Made by a program: the position numbers and the translations under genes
Shown: positions 1 through 8,666 of the stretch, in pieces
Layout of the letters: each line of letters begins with the position of its first letter
How positions within the stretch are numbered: the stretch's first letter is position 1
NCBI RefSeq assembly: GCF_024810105.1
Contig: NZ_JANUDX010000012.1
Span: 1-64,000 of the forward strand
Length of the DNA: 64,000 nt
Source of the DNA: Stenotrophomonas sp. BIGb0135
Lineage (GTDB): Bacteria; Pseudomonadota; Gammaproteobacteria; Xanthomonadales; Xanthomonadaceae
Direction of reading: 5' to 3'
Notes under the pieces: model-generated
Seen by the model: the letters and a program-made list of their open reading frames with translations, nothing else
Told to the model about the DNA's origin: nothing
The model's database searches: none

Positions 1-207
1 ATTAACATCCGGGGGTGTGGGGCCCCTACCCCAACCTCGCGCCCCCGGGCCCCCCCCCCCCCCCCCCACCCCCCCCCCCCCCAGACAACGGGTCGGTGGC
101 CATGGCACAACGCGAAAGCGCCAGCAGAAGGCATCGCCGGCTTCACCGCTCTTTGCTTCCCTGCTTCTTGGTTGAGCACCCGCACACTGTCAAGGGCGGG
201 TAGGGGT

Positions 208-286
208 GGGTTGGCGGGACCGTCATGCGCCATGGATGGCGCATGCGAGCCTACAGGGATGTATTTACGGCGTGTCCCGCCAACCC
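208..286 (+). repeat. Structured inverted-repeat element, copy 1
   Basis: Outer arms 208-220 and 274-286 are perfect 13-bp inverted repeats. Between them lie two smaller hairpins: arms 224-232 and 237-245, and a shorter stem with arms TACA/TGTA around 252-263. The core from GGGACCGTCA to ACGGCGTGTCCC is shared with the element at 53857-53966 (minus strand), while the paired arms differ in a compensating way. It may act as an RNA structure, terminator or small non-autonomous repeat; the function is unknown. Confidence 0.65.
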
Positions 287-331
287 GCCCGTACCCGCCC
301 AAACCAGCGAAAGCACACACGAGCAGCGGTG

Positions 332-355
332 GACGTTGACGTTGACGTTGACGTT
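332..355. repeat. Hexamer tandem repeat (GACGTT x4)
   Basis: Four exact copies of the 6-bp unit GACGTT lie in non-coding sequence. A tract of this kind can change copy number by slippage. No coding role is visible. Confidence 0.8.
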
Positions 356-411
356 GATCCTGCAGTTGCCTTCGGCACTTGAAAGCCCGCCGCAGGCGAA
401 AGAAAAACCCC

Positions 412-443
412 AAAAAAAACGCCACGCATTGCTGCGTGGCGTT
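412..443 (-). terminator. Rho-independent terminator of the prolyl oligopeptidase gene
   Basis: A perfect 11-bp stem (418-428 with 433-443) closes a 4-nt loop. Read on the minus strand it is followed by eight T residues (412-419). It lies about 120 bp past the stop codon of the minus-strand peptidase gene, so it should end that transcript. Confidence 0.85.
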
Positions 444-544
444 GAAACTGGGGTGAGGCCAACCTGACGCCCCACCACCCGGAGGCGGGCCGAAGATGCC
501 TTCGGCTATTCCCTGCGGCTACCGGGCCGATGGGCCATCCCAGC

Positions 545-567
545 AGTCGAGCAACGCTCGACTCTAC
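545..567 (-). repeat. SMAG/REP element overlapping a stop codon
   Basis: An 8-bp inverted repeat (545-552 with 556-563) is preceded on the minus strand by GTAG (567-564), the signature of Stenotrophomonas SMAG elements. The TAG inside GTAG is the stop codon of the prolyl oligopeptidase gene. Confidence 0.7.
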
Positions 568-2657
568 CGCAACTGCTCCCACAGGAAGCTATAGGCCAAT
601 GCCGACATGTGCGCGGCCTGCGCATTGTTGGCCGCCCCGCCGTGACCGCCCTCGATGTTCTCGTAATAGGTCACGTCCTTGCCCGCCGCGATCATCTTGG
701 CCGCCATCTTGCGGGCATGGCCCGGATGCACGCGGTCGTCGCGGGTGGAGGTGGTGAACAGCACCGGCGGGTAGGTCTTGGCCGGATCGAACAGGTGGTA
801 CGGCGAGAACGTCTGGATGTAGGACCAGTCGGCCGTATCCGGATTGCCGTACTCGGCCATCCACGAGGCGCCCGCCAGCAGGTGGCTGTAGCGCTTCATG
901 TCCAGCAGCGGCACCTGCACCACCACCGCCCCGAACAGCTCCGGGTACTGGGTGAGCATGTTGCCGGTGAGCAGGCCACCGTTGCTGCCGCCCTGCACGC
1001 CCAGGTGCTTGGCCGAGGTGATCTTGCGGGTCACCAGGTCGCGGGCGACCGCCGCCATGTCCTCATACGCCTTGTGCCGGTTCTGCTTCAGCGCGGCCTG
1101 GTGCCAGCGCGGACCGTATTCGCCACCACCACGGATGTTGGCCACCACGTACACGCCGCCCTTCTCCAGCCACGCCCGGCCCATGCCGCCGGAATACGAC
1201 GGGGTCAGCGAGATTTCGAAGCCACCGTAGCCGTACAGCAGGGTCGGGTTGCTGCCATCGAGCTTCATGTCCTTGGCATGCACCACGAAGTACGGCACGC
1301 GGGTGCCGTCCTTGCTGGTGGCGAAGTGCTGCTCGATCACCTTGCCGTCGGCATTGAAGAACGCCGGCATGGTCTTGAGCACTTCCGGCTGCTTGCCGAT
1401 CTCGGCCAGTGCCAGCGTGGTCGGGGTCAGGTAGTCGGTGACCGTCATCCATACTGCGTCGCTGTCATCGGCATCGACCGCACCCACGGCCACGGTGCCG
1501 AAGGCCGGGGCACCGGTGAAGGCGCTCTTCTTCCAGCCGCTGTCGGTCGGGGTCAGCACGCTCAGGCGGCTCTTGACGTCGTCCAGCACGTTCAGCACCA
1601 GGTGGTTCCTGGTCCAGCTGCTGCCGGCCAGCGAGGTGGTCTCGGTCGGCGCGAACAGCACCTCGAAATCACGCTTGCCGGCGATGAAATCGTCCAGCTT
1701 GGTCACCAGCAGCGAACCGGCGGTGTAGGTCTTGCCGCCCACCGTCCACGGCTCGCGCAGCTCCAGGGTCAGCCACTGCTTGCGCAGGCCCTTCTCGGCC
1801 GAGTTGGGTGCATCGATCTTGGTCAGCGTGCCGTCGTCGCCGCGCAGGTAGACCTCGTTGTTGTAGAAGGCCAGCGTGCGGCTGACCAGGTTGCGCTCGT
1901 AGCCGGGCGTGTCGTCGTGCATCGCCGCGATGTACATGTCATCCGGCTTGCCCTCGTAGACCACGCTCGCCGAGGCCATCGGAGTACCGCGCTTCCACAG
2001 CTTGGCCACCCGCGGATAGCCGGAGCTGGTCATCGTGCCGTCGCCGAAATCGGTATAGACGAACACCGTGTCGCGATCGATCCAGTTCAGCCCGCCCTTG
2101 GATTCCGGACGGAAGAAGCCGTCCTTGATCCAGGACTTGTTGGCCAGGTCGAACTCACGGGTGACGTCGGCATCGGCACCGCCGCGCGACAGCGCGATCA
2201 GGCAGCGCGAGTAGTCCGGGCGCAGGCACTCGGCGCCATGCCATACCCAGTTCTCGCCTTCGGCCTTGTTCAGCGCGTCCAGGTCGAGCACGGTTTCCCA
2301 CGTCGGCGACGCCTTGCGGTACTCGGCCAGCGTGGTGCGGCGCCAGAGGCCGCGCTCGTGCTGCTTGTCCTTCCAGAAGTTGTAGTAGTAGTCGCCGATC
2401 TTCTGCACGCCGGGGATCTTGGCGTCCGAATCGAGCACCTCGCGGATGCTGGCTTCCATCTGCTTGAACGCCGGGGTCTGGGCCAGGCGCCCTTCGGACT
2501 TGGCGTTCTGCTGCTTGACCCAGTCAAGCGACGCGTCGCCGGTGACGTCTTCCAGCCAGGCGTAAGGGTCGGCGGGGGCGTCAGCGGCCATGGCGGTGCC
2601 TGCCACGGTGGCGGACAGCAGGCCTGCCAACAGGCAGGCGGAAGCGATTCGGGACAT
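564..2657 (-). CDS. Secreted prolyl oligopeptidase (S9 family)
   Basis: A 697-residue serine peptidase that would cleave after proline in short peptides, probably in the periplasm. Residues 1-24 form a clear Sec signal peptide ending in AMA. An N-terminal beta-propeller domain starts with YAWLEDV. The C-terminal alpha/beta hydrolase has the nucleophile motif GGSNGG, an aspartate in STRDDRVHPG and the catalytic histidine in EGGHGG. The length fits the roughly 700-residue S9A family. The start is supported by GGAG six bases upstream. The gene is monocistronic, with a terminator downstream and its stop codon inside a SMAG repeat. Function is confident; the natural substrate is not known. Confidence 0.93.
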   Translation of the reverse strand: MSRIASACLLAGLLSATVAGTAMAADAPADPYAWLEDVTGDASLDWVKQQNAKSEGRLAQTPAFKQMEASIREVLDSDAKIPGVQKIGDYYYNFWKDKQHERGLWRRTTLAEYRKASPTWETVLDLDALNKAEGENWVWHGAECLRPDYSRCLIALSRGGADADVTREFDLANKSWIKDGFFRPESKGGLNWIDRDTVFVYTDFGDGTMTSSGYPRVAKLWKRGTPMASASVVYEGKPDDMYIAAMHDDTPGYERNLVSRTLAFYNNEVYLRGDDGTLTKIDAPNSAEKGLRKQWLTLELREPWTVGGKTYTAGSLLVTKLDDFIAGKRDFEVLFAPTETTSLAGSSWTRNHLVLNVLDDVKSRLSVLTPTDSGWKKSAFTGAPAFGTVAVGAVDADDSDAVWMTVTDYLTPTTLALAEIGKQPEVLKTMPAFFNADGKVIEQHFATSKDGTRVPYFVVHAKDMKLDGSNPTLLYGYGGFEISLTPSYSGGMGRAWLEKGGVYVVANIRGGGEYGPRWHQAALKQNRHKAYEDMAAVARDLVTRKITSAKHLGVQGGSNGGLLTGNMLTQYPELFGAVVVQVPLLDMKRYSHLLAGASWMAEYGNPDTADWSYIQTFSPYHLFDPAKTYPPVLFTTSTRDDRVHPGHARKMAAKMIAAGKDVTYYENIEGGHGGAANNAQAAHMSALAYSFLWEQLR

Positions 2658-2691
2658 TGGGGCTCCAGACAGTCATAGGCCCCGGACGCTA

Positions 2692-3051
2692 TCACACGGG
2701 CTGGCCCGCGCCCCCGTGTCGAAGGTCAGGGCGCGCGGTGCGCGGGACCATGCGCGCCGTGCGGCGCCTGGCCTGCGGACCACGCCGGCGACGGCTGCGG
2801 CGTTGCAGCAGGGCCTGCGGCAAGCGGAAGCGGTACAGGCTCCACCAGGCCAGGCAGGGCATGCCGACCAGCCACATGGGCATCCAGCCCAGCCACTCGC
2901 TGCTGCCACGGGCTGCCGGCCACACCAGGACCAGCGCCAGGCCGGCCAGGGCCACCTGGCGTACGGCCCGCAGCACCTGCGGATCGGGGCAGGTGCCGGC
3001 ACGCGCGGAGCGCTGTGAACGCGGGCAATGACGCGAAGACGACAAGGACAT
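2692..3051 (-). CDS. Small membrane protein of unknown function
   Basis: A 119-residue protein, not recognised as a named family. The middle contains two hydrophobic helices, around residues 33-46 and 52-70 (WLGWMPMWLVGMP), followed by a strongly basic C-terminus. A good ribosome binding site (GGAG, seven bases before the ATG) supports the start. It lies just upstream of the peptidase gene on the same strand, separated by 34 bp, so it could share its transcript. The basic tail and high GC leave some doubt, but the membrane profile and binding site favour a real gene. Confidence 0.6.
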   Translation of the reverse strand: MSLSSSRHCPRSQRSARAGTCPDPQVLRAVRQVALAGLALVLVWPAARGSSEWLGWMPMWLVGMPCLAWWSLYRFRLPQALLQRRSRRRRGPQARRRTARMVPRTARPDLRHGGAGQPV

Positions 3052-3212
3052 GACACGACTCCGTGCGAAAGTGATGCGTCACCTTGCCGTGCCACCATCT
3101 CACCGGCTGCGACCTGCCGACGCAGCGGCTACGGCAAGCGTGAACGCCACCATTGACGTTCTCCCCCGTCCCACCCACCATGCCCGTGCCAGCCACTGGA
3201 GCCTTCTGCCGC

Positions 3213-3818
3213 ATGTCTCTGAACCGCCCGCTTCGCGCTCTCCTGTTGCTGTCGACGCTGTCGCTGCTGTCCGCCTGCGCCTTCCGCCACGAGGCCAAGC
3301 CGACCCCGGCGCCGGAGGCCGCCAACGCCATCGGCGCCCCGATCGACCTGCAGCGGTTCATGGGTACCTGGTACGTGATCGGCCGGGTGCCCAACCCGGT
3401 GGAGCGCGGCCACGTGGCCAGCGTCAACGAGTTCAGCCTGCGCGGCGACCAGAAGGTGAGCATCACCTACCGCTACCGCAACGGCTTCTCCGAACCGCTG
3501 CAGCAGCTGACCGTGCGCGCCTCGGTGGACGAGGACAGCGGCAACCACAACTGGCGCACCTGGTTCTACAAGATCGTGCCCACCCACACCCGCGTGCTGG
3601 AAGTGGCGCCGGACTATTCGTGGGCGATGCTTGGCTACCCGGGCCGCGAAATGGCCTGGATCTTCGCGCGCAAGCCGGACATGGACAAGGACCTGTACAA
3701 GGAACTGGCTACCCGCCTGCGTGACGAGTACGGGGTCAATACCGACAAGCTCAAGCGCGTGCCGCAGCACCCCGAGCAGGTGGACCGGCTGGGCTATGAG
3801 GTGCCGAACGTCCGGTAA
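3213..3818 (+). CDS. Lipocalin family lipoprotein (Blc-like)
   Basis: A 201-residue outer-membrane-type lipoprotein that binds lipids or other hydrophobic ligands, as E. coli Blc does. The N-terminus has a positively charged segment, a hydrophobic core and a lipobox (LLSAC) for lipidation. The mature part carries the lipocalin signature GTWYVIGRVP and the typical beta-strand pattern with NWRTWFYK and YPGREMAWIFAR. The chosen ATG gives a normal signal peptide; ATGs at 3153 and 3180 would add residues ahead of it that fit poorly. The gene is single and diverges from the small membrane protein gene. Confidence 0.88.
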   Translation: MSLNRPLRALLLLSTLSLLSACAFRHEAKPTPAPEAANAIGAPIDLQRFMGTWYVIGRVPNPVERGHVASVNEFSLRGDQKVSITYRYRNGFSEPLQQLTVRASVDEDSGNHNWRTWFYKIVPTHTRVLEVAPDYSWAMLGYPGREMAWIFARKPDMDKDLYKELATRLRDEYGVNTDKLKRVPQHPEQVDRLGYEVPNVR

Positions 3819-3827
3819 GGGCGGCGG

Positions 3828-4082
3828 TCAGGCCGCCTCGCGCGGCTGCACCCTGCGCTCGATTTCCTGACGGGTCGGCAGCGTCTTCAGATCGTACTCG
3901 GCCTGGAGGGCCAGCGACGACGCGGCGTCGCCGCCGAAATGACGCGCCAGGCGCACTGCGGTATCCGCCGTTATGCCACGGGTTTGATGCACGATGGCGT
4001 GCAATCGCGTCGGCGGCACATCTTGGGGCCATGCGACGTCGCCCTGGGCATGGCGTACCGACCAACGGTCGGTACCGACCGG
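3828..4082 (-). pseudogene. HigA-family antitoxin remnant, N-terminus lost
   Basis: The reading frame resembles the C-terminal half of HigA-type addiction-module antitoxins: a helix-turn-helix second helix (RGITADTAVRLARHFGG) followed by SLALQAEYDLKTL. From the GTG at 4019 only 63 residues remain. The frame is open back to 4082 but the upstream part runs into a palindromic repeat (4056-4080) and has no HTH first half. No HigB toxin gene is adjacent. The best reading is a decayed antitoxin cut by a repeat element, although a short GTG-started protein could still be made. Confidence 0.6.
4056..4080. repeat. Palindromic SMAG-like element
   Basis: The motif GACCAACGGTC flanked by GGTACC-type ends gives a strong hairpin between the metI stop codon and the HigA remnant. 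It resembles other SMAG elements in the window (for example 16312-16336) but has GTAC in place of GTAG. Confidence 0.55.
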
Positions 4083-4772
4083 TCATTTCCGGCTGTAGTG
4101 CGAGACCAGGCGGTCGCCGATCATCTGCAGCACCTGCACCAGCACCAGCAGCAGCACCACGGTGACCAGGGCCACGTCGGTGTGCGAGCGCTGGTAGCCA
4201 TCGCGGAAGGCCAGATCGCCCAGGCCGCCGGAACCGATCGCACCGCCCATCGCGGTGAAGCCGATCAGCGCGATCACCGTCACGGTGGCGCCGGCGATCA
4301 GGCCGGGGCGCGCTTCGGGCAGCAGCACCCGGGTGACCAGCTGCCAAGTCGTGGCGCCCATCGCCTGGGTGGCTTCGATCACGCCACGGTCCACTTCGCG
4401 CAGGGCGGTTTCCACCAGCCGTGCATAGAACGGCGCCGCGCCGATCACCAGCGGCACGATCGCGCCGCGGACGCCGAGCGAGGTGCCCATCATCCACAGC
4501 GTGAGCGGGATCAGCACGATCATCAGGATGATGAAAGGCACCGAGCGCAGCAGGTTGACCAGCAGCGCCAGCGCGCCATACAGCACCGGCTTGCGGTGCA
4601 GCTGCGGCGAACCGGTGAGGAACAGCAGCACGCCCAGCGGCAGGCCGATCAGCAGCGTCAGCGGCAGCGAGCCGCCGAGCATCAGCAGCGTATCCAGGGT
4701 GGCCTGGCCGATATCGGCCCACTTGCCTGCGTCCAGGTGGCGGAAGAACCCGCCGGCGGTAGCCAGGATCAT
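4083..4772 (-). CDS. metI: D/L-methionine ABC transporter permease MetI
   Basis: A 229-residue inner-membrane permease of the methionine uptake transporter. It has about five hydrophobic helices and the permease-ATPase contact loop EAT-AMGA ([16 protein letters not shown]), matching E. coli MetI closely along its length. The ATG overlaps the TGA of metN by 4 bp (ATGA), so translation is coupled. The substrate-binding partner MetQ is not next to it; a metQ gene lies at the right end of this window (63250 onward). Confidence 0.95.
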   Translation of the reverse strand: MILATAGGFFRHLDAGKWADIGQATLDTLLMLGGSLPLTLLIGLPLGVLLFLTGSPQLHRKPVLYGALALLVNLLRSVPFIILMIVLIPLTLWMMGTSLGVRGAIVPLVIGAAPFYARLVETALREVDRGVIEATQAMGATTWQLVTRVLLPEARPGLIAGATVTVIALIGFTAMGGAIGSGGLGDLAFRDGYQRSHTDVALVTVVLLLVLVQVLQMIGDRLVSHYSRK

Positions 4773-5776
4773 CGACGCAGCTCCTCGAGGTGGACACCGG
4801 CGGCAACGAAGCCGGCCTGTGCGGCCGCCACGTCACCGCCGACCAGCGATACCGTCAGCTGGCCATAGGGCGTGTCCTTGATCCGGTCGATGCGGCCGGA
4901 CAGGATGTTGTAGTCCACGCCGGTCTCGCGCGCGATGCGCCCCAGCAGCGGTTCGTAAGTATCGGCACCGAGGAAGGTGAGGCGCACGATGCGGCCGGCG
5001 ACGGCGTCGAAATCCTTGTGCAGCTCGCCTTCGTCCACCTGCTCCGATTCGCTGACGAAGCGGCGGGTGGTGGGGTGCTGCGGGTGCAGGAACACCTGGG
5101 TGACCGGGCCGGTCTCGACCAGGTGGCCGGCATCGAGCACGGCAACGCGGTCGCAGACGCGGCGGATCACGTCCATCTCATGGGTGATCAGCACGATCGT
5201 CAGGCCGAGTTCGCGGTTGATCCTGCCCAGCAGCTTGAGCACCGAGGCGGTGGTCTGCGGGTCCAGCGCGCTGGTGGCCTCGTCGCACAGCAGGATCTGC
5301 GGGCGGGTGGCCAGGGCGCGGGCGATGCCCACGCGCTGCTTCTGGCCGCCGGACAGCTGCGCCGGGTACTTGGTGGCGTGCGCTTCCAGGCCGACGGTGC
5401 GCAGCAGTTCGTCCACGCGCGCATCGATCTCCGCGCGCGGGGTGCCGGCCAGTTCCAGCGGGAAGGCGACGTTGGCGGCCACCGTGCGCGAGGACAGCAG
5501 GTTGAAGTGCTGGAAGATCATGCCGATCTTCCGGCGCAGCACGCGCAGGCCGTCGGCATCCAGCGCGGTGACGTCCTCGCCCCCGATCAGCAGCCGCCCA
5601 CCGGTGGGTTCTTCGAGCCGGTTGATCAGGCGGATCAGGGTCGACTTGCCCGCACCGGAATGGCCGATGATGCCGAACACTTCGCCGGCCTCGATGGTCA
5701 GGTCCAGCGGCTGCAGCGCGGCAATCGCGCGGCCGCCGACGGCATAGGATTTGTGCAGGCGCTGGAACTCGATCAC
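4769..5776 (-). CDS. metN: Methionine ABC transporter ATPase MetN
   Basis: A 335-residue cytoplasmic ATPase powering methionine import. It carries Walker A (GHSGAGKST), the signature LSGGQKQR, Walker B ([11 protein letters not shown]) and the switch histidine (LITHEMD). The C-terminal part after the ATPase is the NIL/ACT-like domain that binds methionine and inhibits transport in E. coli. The GTG at 5776 aligns with the start of known MetN proteins; an upstream in-frame ATG at 5914 would add 46 unrelated residues. The gene overlaps metI by 4 bp. Confidence 0.94.
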   Translation of the reverse strand: MIEFQRLHKSYAVGGRAIAALQPLDLTIEAGEVFGIIGHSGAGKSTLIRLINRLEEPTGGRLLIGGEDVTALDADGLRVLRRKIGMIFQHFNLLSSRTVAANVAFPLELAGTPRAEIDARVDELLRTVGLEAHATKYPAQLSGGQKQRVGIARALATRPQILLCDEATSALDPQTTASVLKLLGRINRELGLTIVLITHEMDVIRRVCDRVAVLDAGHLVETGPVTQVFLHPQHPTTRRFVSESEQVDEGELHKDFDAVAGRIVRLTFLGADTYEPLLGRIARETGVDYNILSGRIDRIKDTPYGQLTVSLVGGDVAAAQAGFVAAGVHLEELRR

Positions 5777-5917
5777 TTCGCGGTCAACCGGGGCATCGAC
5801 GGGAGGGGGCGTGCAGCCTACCAGCGCGGGACGGCCCTGGCCCGTGCGGCAGCGCGCAATGATATTCCGTTTGGTTCTAAGCCGACGTGATCGGGCCCGC
5901 TGTGGGCCCGGCACGGC

Positions 5918-6814
5918 TCACGGGTGGTCCAGCGGGCTGGGCGGCTGGACCTGGCGGACCCGCTCGCGGTGCAGCAGGTACAGGCCGGAGGCGACGATGA
6001 TCGCCGCGCCCAGCCAGGTCGCCCCGTCCGGCAGCGCGCCCCAGAACAGCAGGTCCCAGCCGATCACCCAGACCAGCCCGGTGTATTCCAGCGGCGCGAT
6101 CAGCGAGGCCTCGCCCAGCTGGAAGGCCCGGGTCAGCGCAACCTGCCCGCCGGCCCCGGCCAGGCCCATGCCGGCGATCAGCGCGGCGTGGCCGAGCTGC
6201 AACGGCTGCCAGTCGGGGATGGCCAACAGCCCGGCACCCACGGCCATGATCACCAGGAACCACACCACCATCGACTGCGGGGTATCGGTGCGGGTGAGCA
6301 TGCTGACGGTGATCGCAGCCACCGCGTAGGCGGTCGCCGCCAGCAGCACCATCAACCCGGGCACCGAGATGAAGCCGCCCACGCCCGGGCGCAGCACCAC
6401 CAGCACCCCGACCAGGCCGATGCCGATGGCGATCCAGCGGCGCGGGCCGACGTGCTCGCCCAGCAACGGCACCGACAGCGCGGCGATCAGCAGCGGGGCG
6501 ACGAAGTAGATCGTGTAGGCGGTGGACAGCGGCAGGCTGCGCAGGGCGTAGACGAAGCAGCCGATCATGGCCATGCCGAGCACGCCGCGCAGCAGGTGCA
6601 GGGCCCAGCGCCGGGGCACCAGCGAGCGCGGGCCGGCGGTGGCCAGCACCCAGACCAGCACGAACGGCAGCGAGGCCGCGCCGCGCAGGAAGGTGACCTG
6701 CAGGGTGGGATAGCTGGCCGAGAGCTGCTTCATGCCGGCGTCCATCAGCGAGAAGCAGGCGACCGCCATCAGCATCCAGGCGACGGCACGGGTGGGGGAT
6801 TTCTGCATGTCCAT
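5918..6814 (-). CDS. EamA/DMT-family transporter
   Basis: A 298-residue inner-membrane protein with about ten helices in two repeated EamA halves, the pattern of drug/metabolite exporters. The first half includes VTFLRGAASLPFV and the loop YALRSLPLSTAYTIYF, and the second half includes GGQVALTRAFQLGEASLIAPLEY, both typical of the family. The substrate cannot be told from sequence. It is transcribed in the same direction as metN, but 141 bp separate the two genes, so it is probably independent. It diverges from yajQ. Confidence 0.88.
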   Translation of the reverse strand: MDMQKSPTRAVAWMLMAVACFSLMDAGMKQLSASYPTLQVTFLRGAASLPFVLVWVLATAGPRSLVPRRWALHLLRGVLGMAMIGCFVYALRSLPLSTAYTIYFVAPLLIAALSVPLLGEHVGPRRWIAIGIGLVGVLVVLRPGVGGFISVPGLMVLLAATAYAVAAITVSMLTRTDTPQSMVVWFLVIMAVGAGLLAIPDWQPLQLGHAALIAGMGLAGAGGQVALTRAFQLGEASLIAPLEYTGLVWVIGWDLLFWGALPDGATWLGAAIIVASGLYLLHRERVRQVQPPSPLDHP

Positions 6815-6893
6815 GGCCCATTATCACCGGCATGGCCGGGGCGTCCACGGTGGCTTGATAGAATGTGGGCATTCACCCGCTGGAGTTTCGCCC

Positions 6894-7376
6894 ATGCCCT
6901 CTTTTGACGTTGTTTCCGAAGTCGACATCCACGAGTTGACCAATGCGGTCGACCAGGCCAACCGCGAGCTGTCCACGCGCTTCGATTTCAAGGGGGTGGA
7001 GGCGAAGTTCGTGCTGGAAGACAGCGTGATCACCCAGTCCGCGCCGAGTGACTTCCAGTTGCAGCAGATGACCGACATCCTGCGCCAGCGGCTGACCGCG
7101 CGGAAGATCGACGCGGCGTGCCTGGAGTTCGGCGATATCGAATCCAATCTGGCCGGTGCGCGCCAGAAGATCACGGTCAAGCAGGGTATCGAGCAGAAGG
7201 TGGCCAAGAAAATCGCGGCGAAGATCAAGGAAGCCAAGCTGAAGGTGGATAGCCAGATCAACGGCGACAAGCTGCGGGTGACCGGCAAGAAGCGCGATGA
7301 CCTGCAGGACGCGATGGCGCTGCTGAGGAAGGAGACCTTCGAGGTTCCGCTGCAGTTCGATAATTTCCGCGATTGA
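6894..7376 (+). CDS. yajQ: YajQ nucleotide-binding protein
   Basis: A 160-residue cytoplasmic protein of the YajQ/UPF0234 family. The start MPSFDVVSEVD and the segment LSTRFDFKG are characteristic. Family knowledge: in Xanthomonas a YajQ protein binds cyclic di-GMP and affects virulence gene expression through a transcription factor. The ATG at 6894 is preceded by a good ribosome binding site (CTGGAG, 6880-6885); a longer in-frame ORF from 6732 adds unrelated residues. The gene stands alone, with hairpins downstream. Confidence 0.95.
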   Translation: MPSFDVVSEVDIHELTNAVDQANRELSTRFDFKGVEAKFVLEDSVITQSAPSDFQLQQMTDILRQRLTARKIDAACLEFGDIESNLAGARQKITVKQGIEQKVAKKIAAKIKEAKLKVDSQINGDKLRVTGKKRDDLQDAMALLRKETFEVPLQFDNFRD

Positions 7377-7446
7377 TCCAACGCCGATCGGCCGCGTGGC
7401 GCCGTCCAACGGCCGGCACTACCGGCCGGTCGCGCGGATCCGGTGA

Positions 7447-7465
7447 TGCCGGCCGTGGGCCGGCA
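7447..7465. terminator. Hairpin between yajQ and the regulator gene
   Basis: An 8-bp perfect stem (7447-7454 with 7458-7465) closes a 3-nt loop between two convergent genes. It lacks a clear T-run, so it is a weak, possibly bidirectional terminator or REP-type hairpin. Confidence 0.5.
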
Positions 7466-7476
7466 CCCCCGCGCCG

Positions 7477-8577
7477 CTACCCGCGCAGGTGCTTGTACAA
7501 CGTGGTCCGCGAGATCCCCAGCTGGCGTGCCGCGGCGGCGATGTTGCCCTCGTGCGCCGTCACGGCGTCTCGCACGGCCTGCGTGCCCTGTGCCCGCAGC
7601 GACGGCATGCCGCCCCCCCGCGCGGTGGCCGTCGTGCCCCGCCCTGCCCGCGCGGCCAGCGGCCCCCGTAGGTACTGCACGTAGACCGCGTGGTCTTCGT
7701 CCAGCCGCACCCGATGTGCCGGGCCGGCCAGCAGCAGGCGGCGGCGCTGGTGGACGCTGGCGCCGGCGAACAGGCCGTGCAGGGTGAGCAGCGGCAACGG
7801 CCCGCGACGCGGCAGGCCGAACAGGCGTCGCGCCACCCGGTTGGCCGCGCGCACGCGCCCGTCCTCCTCGATCGCCAGCAGTCCCTGCAATGGCGACTGC
7901 AGCCAGCGCGCGTCGTGCTGCACGGCCAGCAGGTGGCAGGGCCGGTGCTCGACCATCAGCCGGTTCTCGGTGGACAGCGCGGCCTGGCGGAAATAGCCAT
8001 GCAGCAGCTCCGCATCGCGCTCGCCGGTACCGGTGATGTCCAGCGCGCCGAGCACTTCGCCATCCAGCCCATGCAGCGGCACGCTCAGGCAGAACACCGC
8101 GGCGAAGCGGTCCAGGTAGTGCTCGTTGCCGCGCACCAGCGCCGGGGTGTCGTCGGCCAGGCTGCAGGCCGGCGCGGTGGTCCCGATGTCGATCTCGCGC
8201 AGGCGCCGCCCGACCTGGATCGGGCGCAGCACCGGCACATCGGCCAGGCCATGCTCGCGCTGGGCCACCACCATGCCGTCGGCGTTGACGCAGAACAAGG
8301 TCCACTGGCGTCCACCGAAGGCGGCCCAGAGATGGTCCAGGTCGTCGCGCACGCAGCGGGCCAGGCGGCGGTCGGCCGGGGCCTCCAGGCGCGGGCCGGC
8401 GGCGGCCAGGGGCGCGTAGTGCGGCTCCTGCCGGGGCTGCACCCCGGCCTGCCGCGAGCGCTCCCACGAGCGCTGCACCGACGGCGCCAGCAGCGACTCG
8501 GCCAGCGCCCCGCCGTCGGCGAAACGCTGGCGCGCGGCCGCCAATGCCAGTTGCTGCTCCCGCTGCATGCCGCCCAT
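7477..8577 (-). CDS. AcoR-like regulator lacking the AAA+ domain
   Basis: A 366-residue DNA-binding regulator. The N-terminus resembles the AcoR family (SVQRSWERSRQAGV), followed by a GAF-like sensor region (GLADVPVLRPIQVGRRLREIDIG and CLSVPLHGLDGEVLGALDITG) and a PAS-like stretch (GLLAIEEDGRVRAAN). It ends with a Fis-type helix-turn-helix (NIAAAARQLGISRTTLYKHL). The central sigma-54 AAA+ domain, with its GAFTGA loop and Walker motifs, is absent. The start is fixed by GGAGGA six bases before the ATG. It follows the alcohol and aldehyde dehydrogenase genes on the same strand, so it probably controls them. Confidence 0.82.
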   Translation of the reverse strand: MGGMQREQQLALAAARQRFADGGALAESLLAPSVQRSWERSRQAGVQPRQEPHYAPLAAAGPRLEAPADRRLARCVRDDLDHLWAAFGGRQWTLFCVNADGMVVAQREHGLADVPVLRPIQVGRRLREIDIGTTAPACSLADDTPALVRGNEHYLDRFAAVFCLSVPLHGLDGEVLGALDITGTGERDAELLHGYFRQAALSTENRLMVEHRPCHLLAVQHDARWLQSPLQGLLAIEEDGRVRAANRVARRLFGLPRRGPLPLLTLHGLFAGASVHQRRRLLLAGPAHRVRLDEDHAVYVQYLRGPLAARAGRGTTATARGGGMPSLRAQGTQAVRDAVTAHEGNIAAAARQLGISRTTLYKHLRG

Positions 8578-8628
8578 GGGTGTTCCTCCAAACCGGACCT
8601 GGAGCGTACACCCGTGATGCTGACTGAC

Positions 8629-8664
8629 CGCACCGTCGCAGGCCCGTGGACCTGCGACGGTGCG
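8629..8664. terminator. Strong hairpin after the alcohol dehydrogenase gene
   Basis: A perfect 14-bp inverted repeat (8629-8642 with 8651-8664) and an 8-nt loop lie 2 bp past the dehydrogenase stop codon. No T-run follows on the minus strand. It may attenuate transcription into the regulator gene or stabilise the upstream mRNA. Confidence 0.6.
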
Positions 8665-8666
8665 TT

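Larger units (their letters stand above)
1..563. other. Gene-free left end
   Basis: No convincing gene is seen here. The stretch holds a C-rich tract (about 40-82), an inverted-repeat element (208-286), four tandem copies of the hexamer GACGTT (332-355), a terminator for the minus-strand peptidase gene (412-443) and a SMAG-type repeat that begins before and overlaps that gene's stop codon. Short ORFs across the C-tract encode only low-complexity proline runs and are not supported. Confidence 0.7.

Noticed and set aside
609-2678. 689-residue plus-strand ORF opposite the prolyl oligopeptidase gene
   Set aside because: High-GC shadow frame, histidine/arginine/glycine-rich with no domain; the opposite strand holds an intact peptidase with all catalytic motifs.
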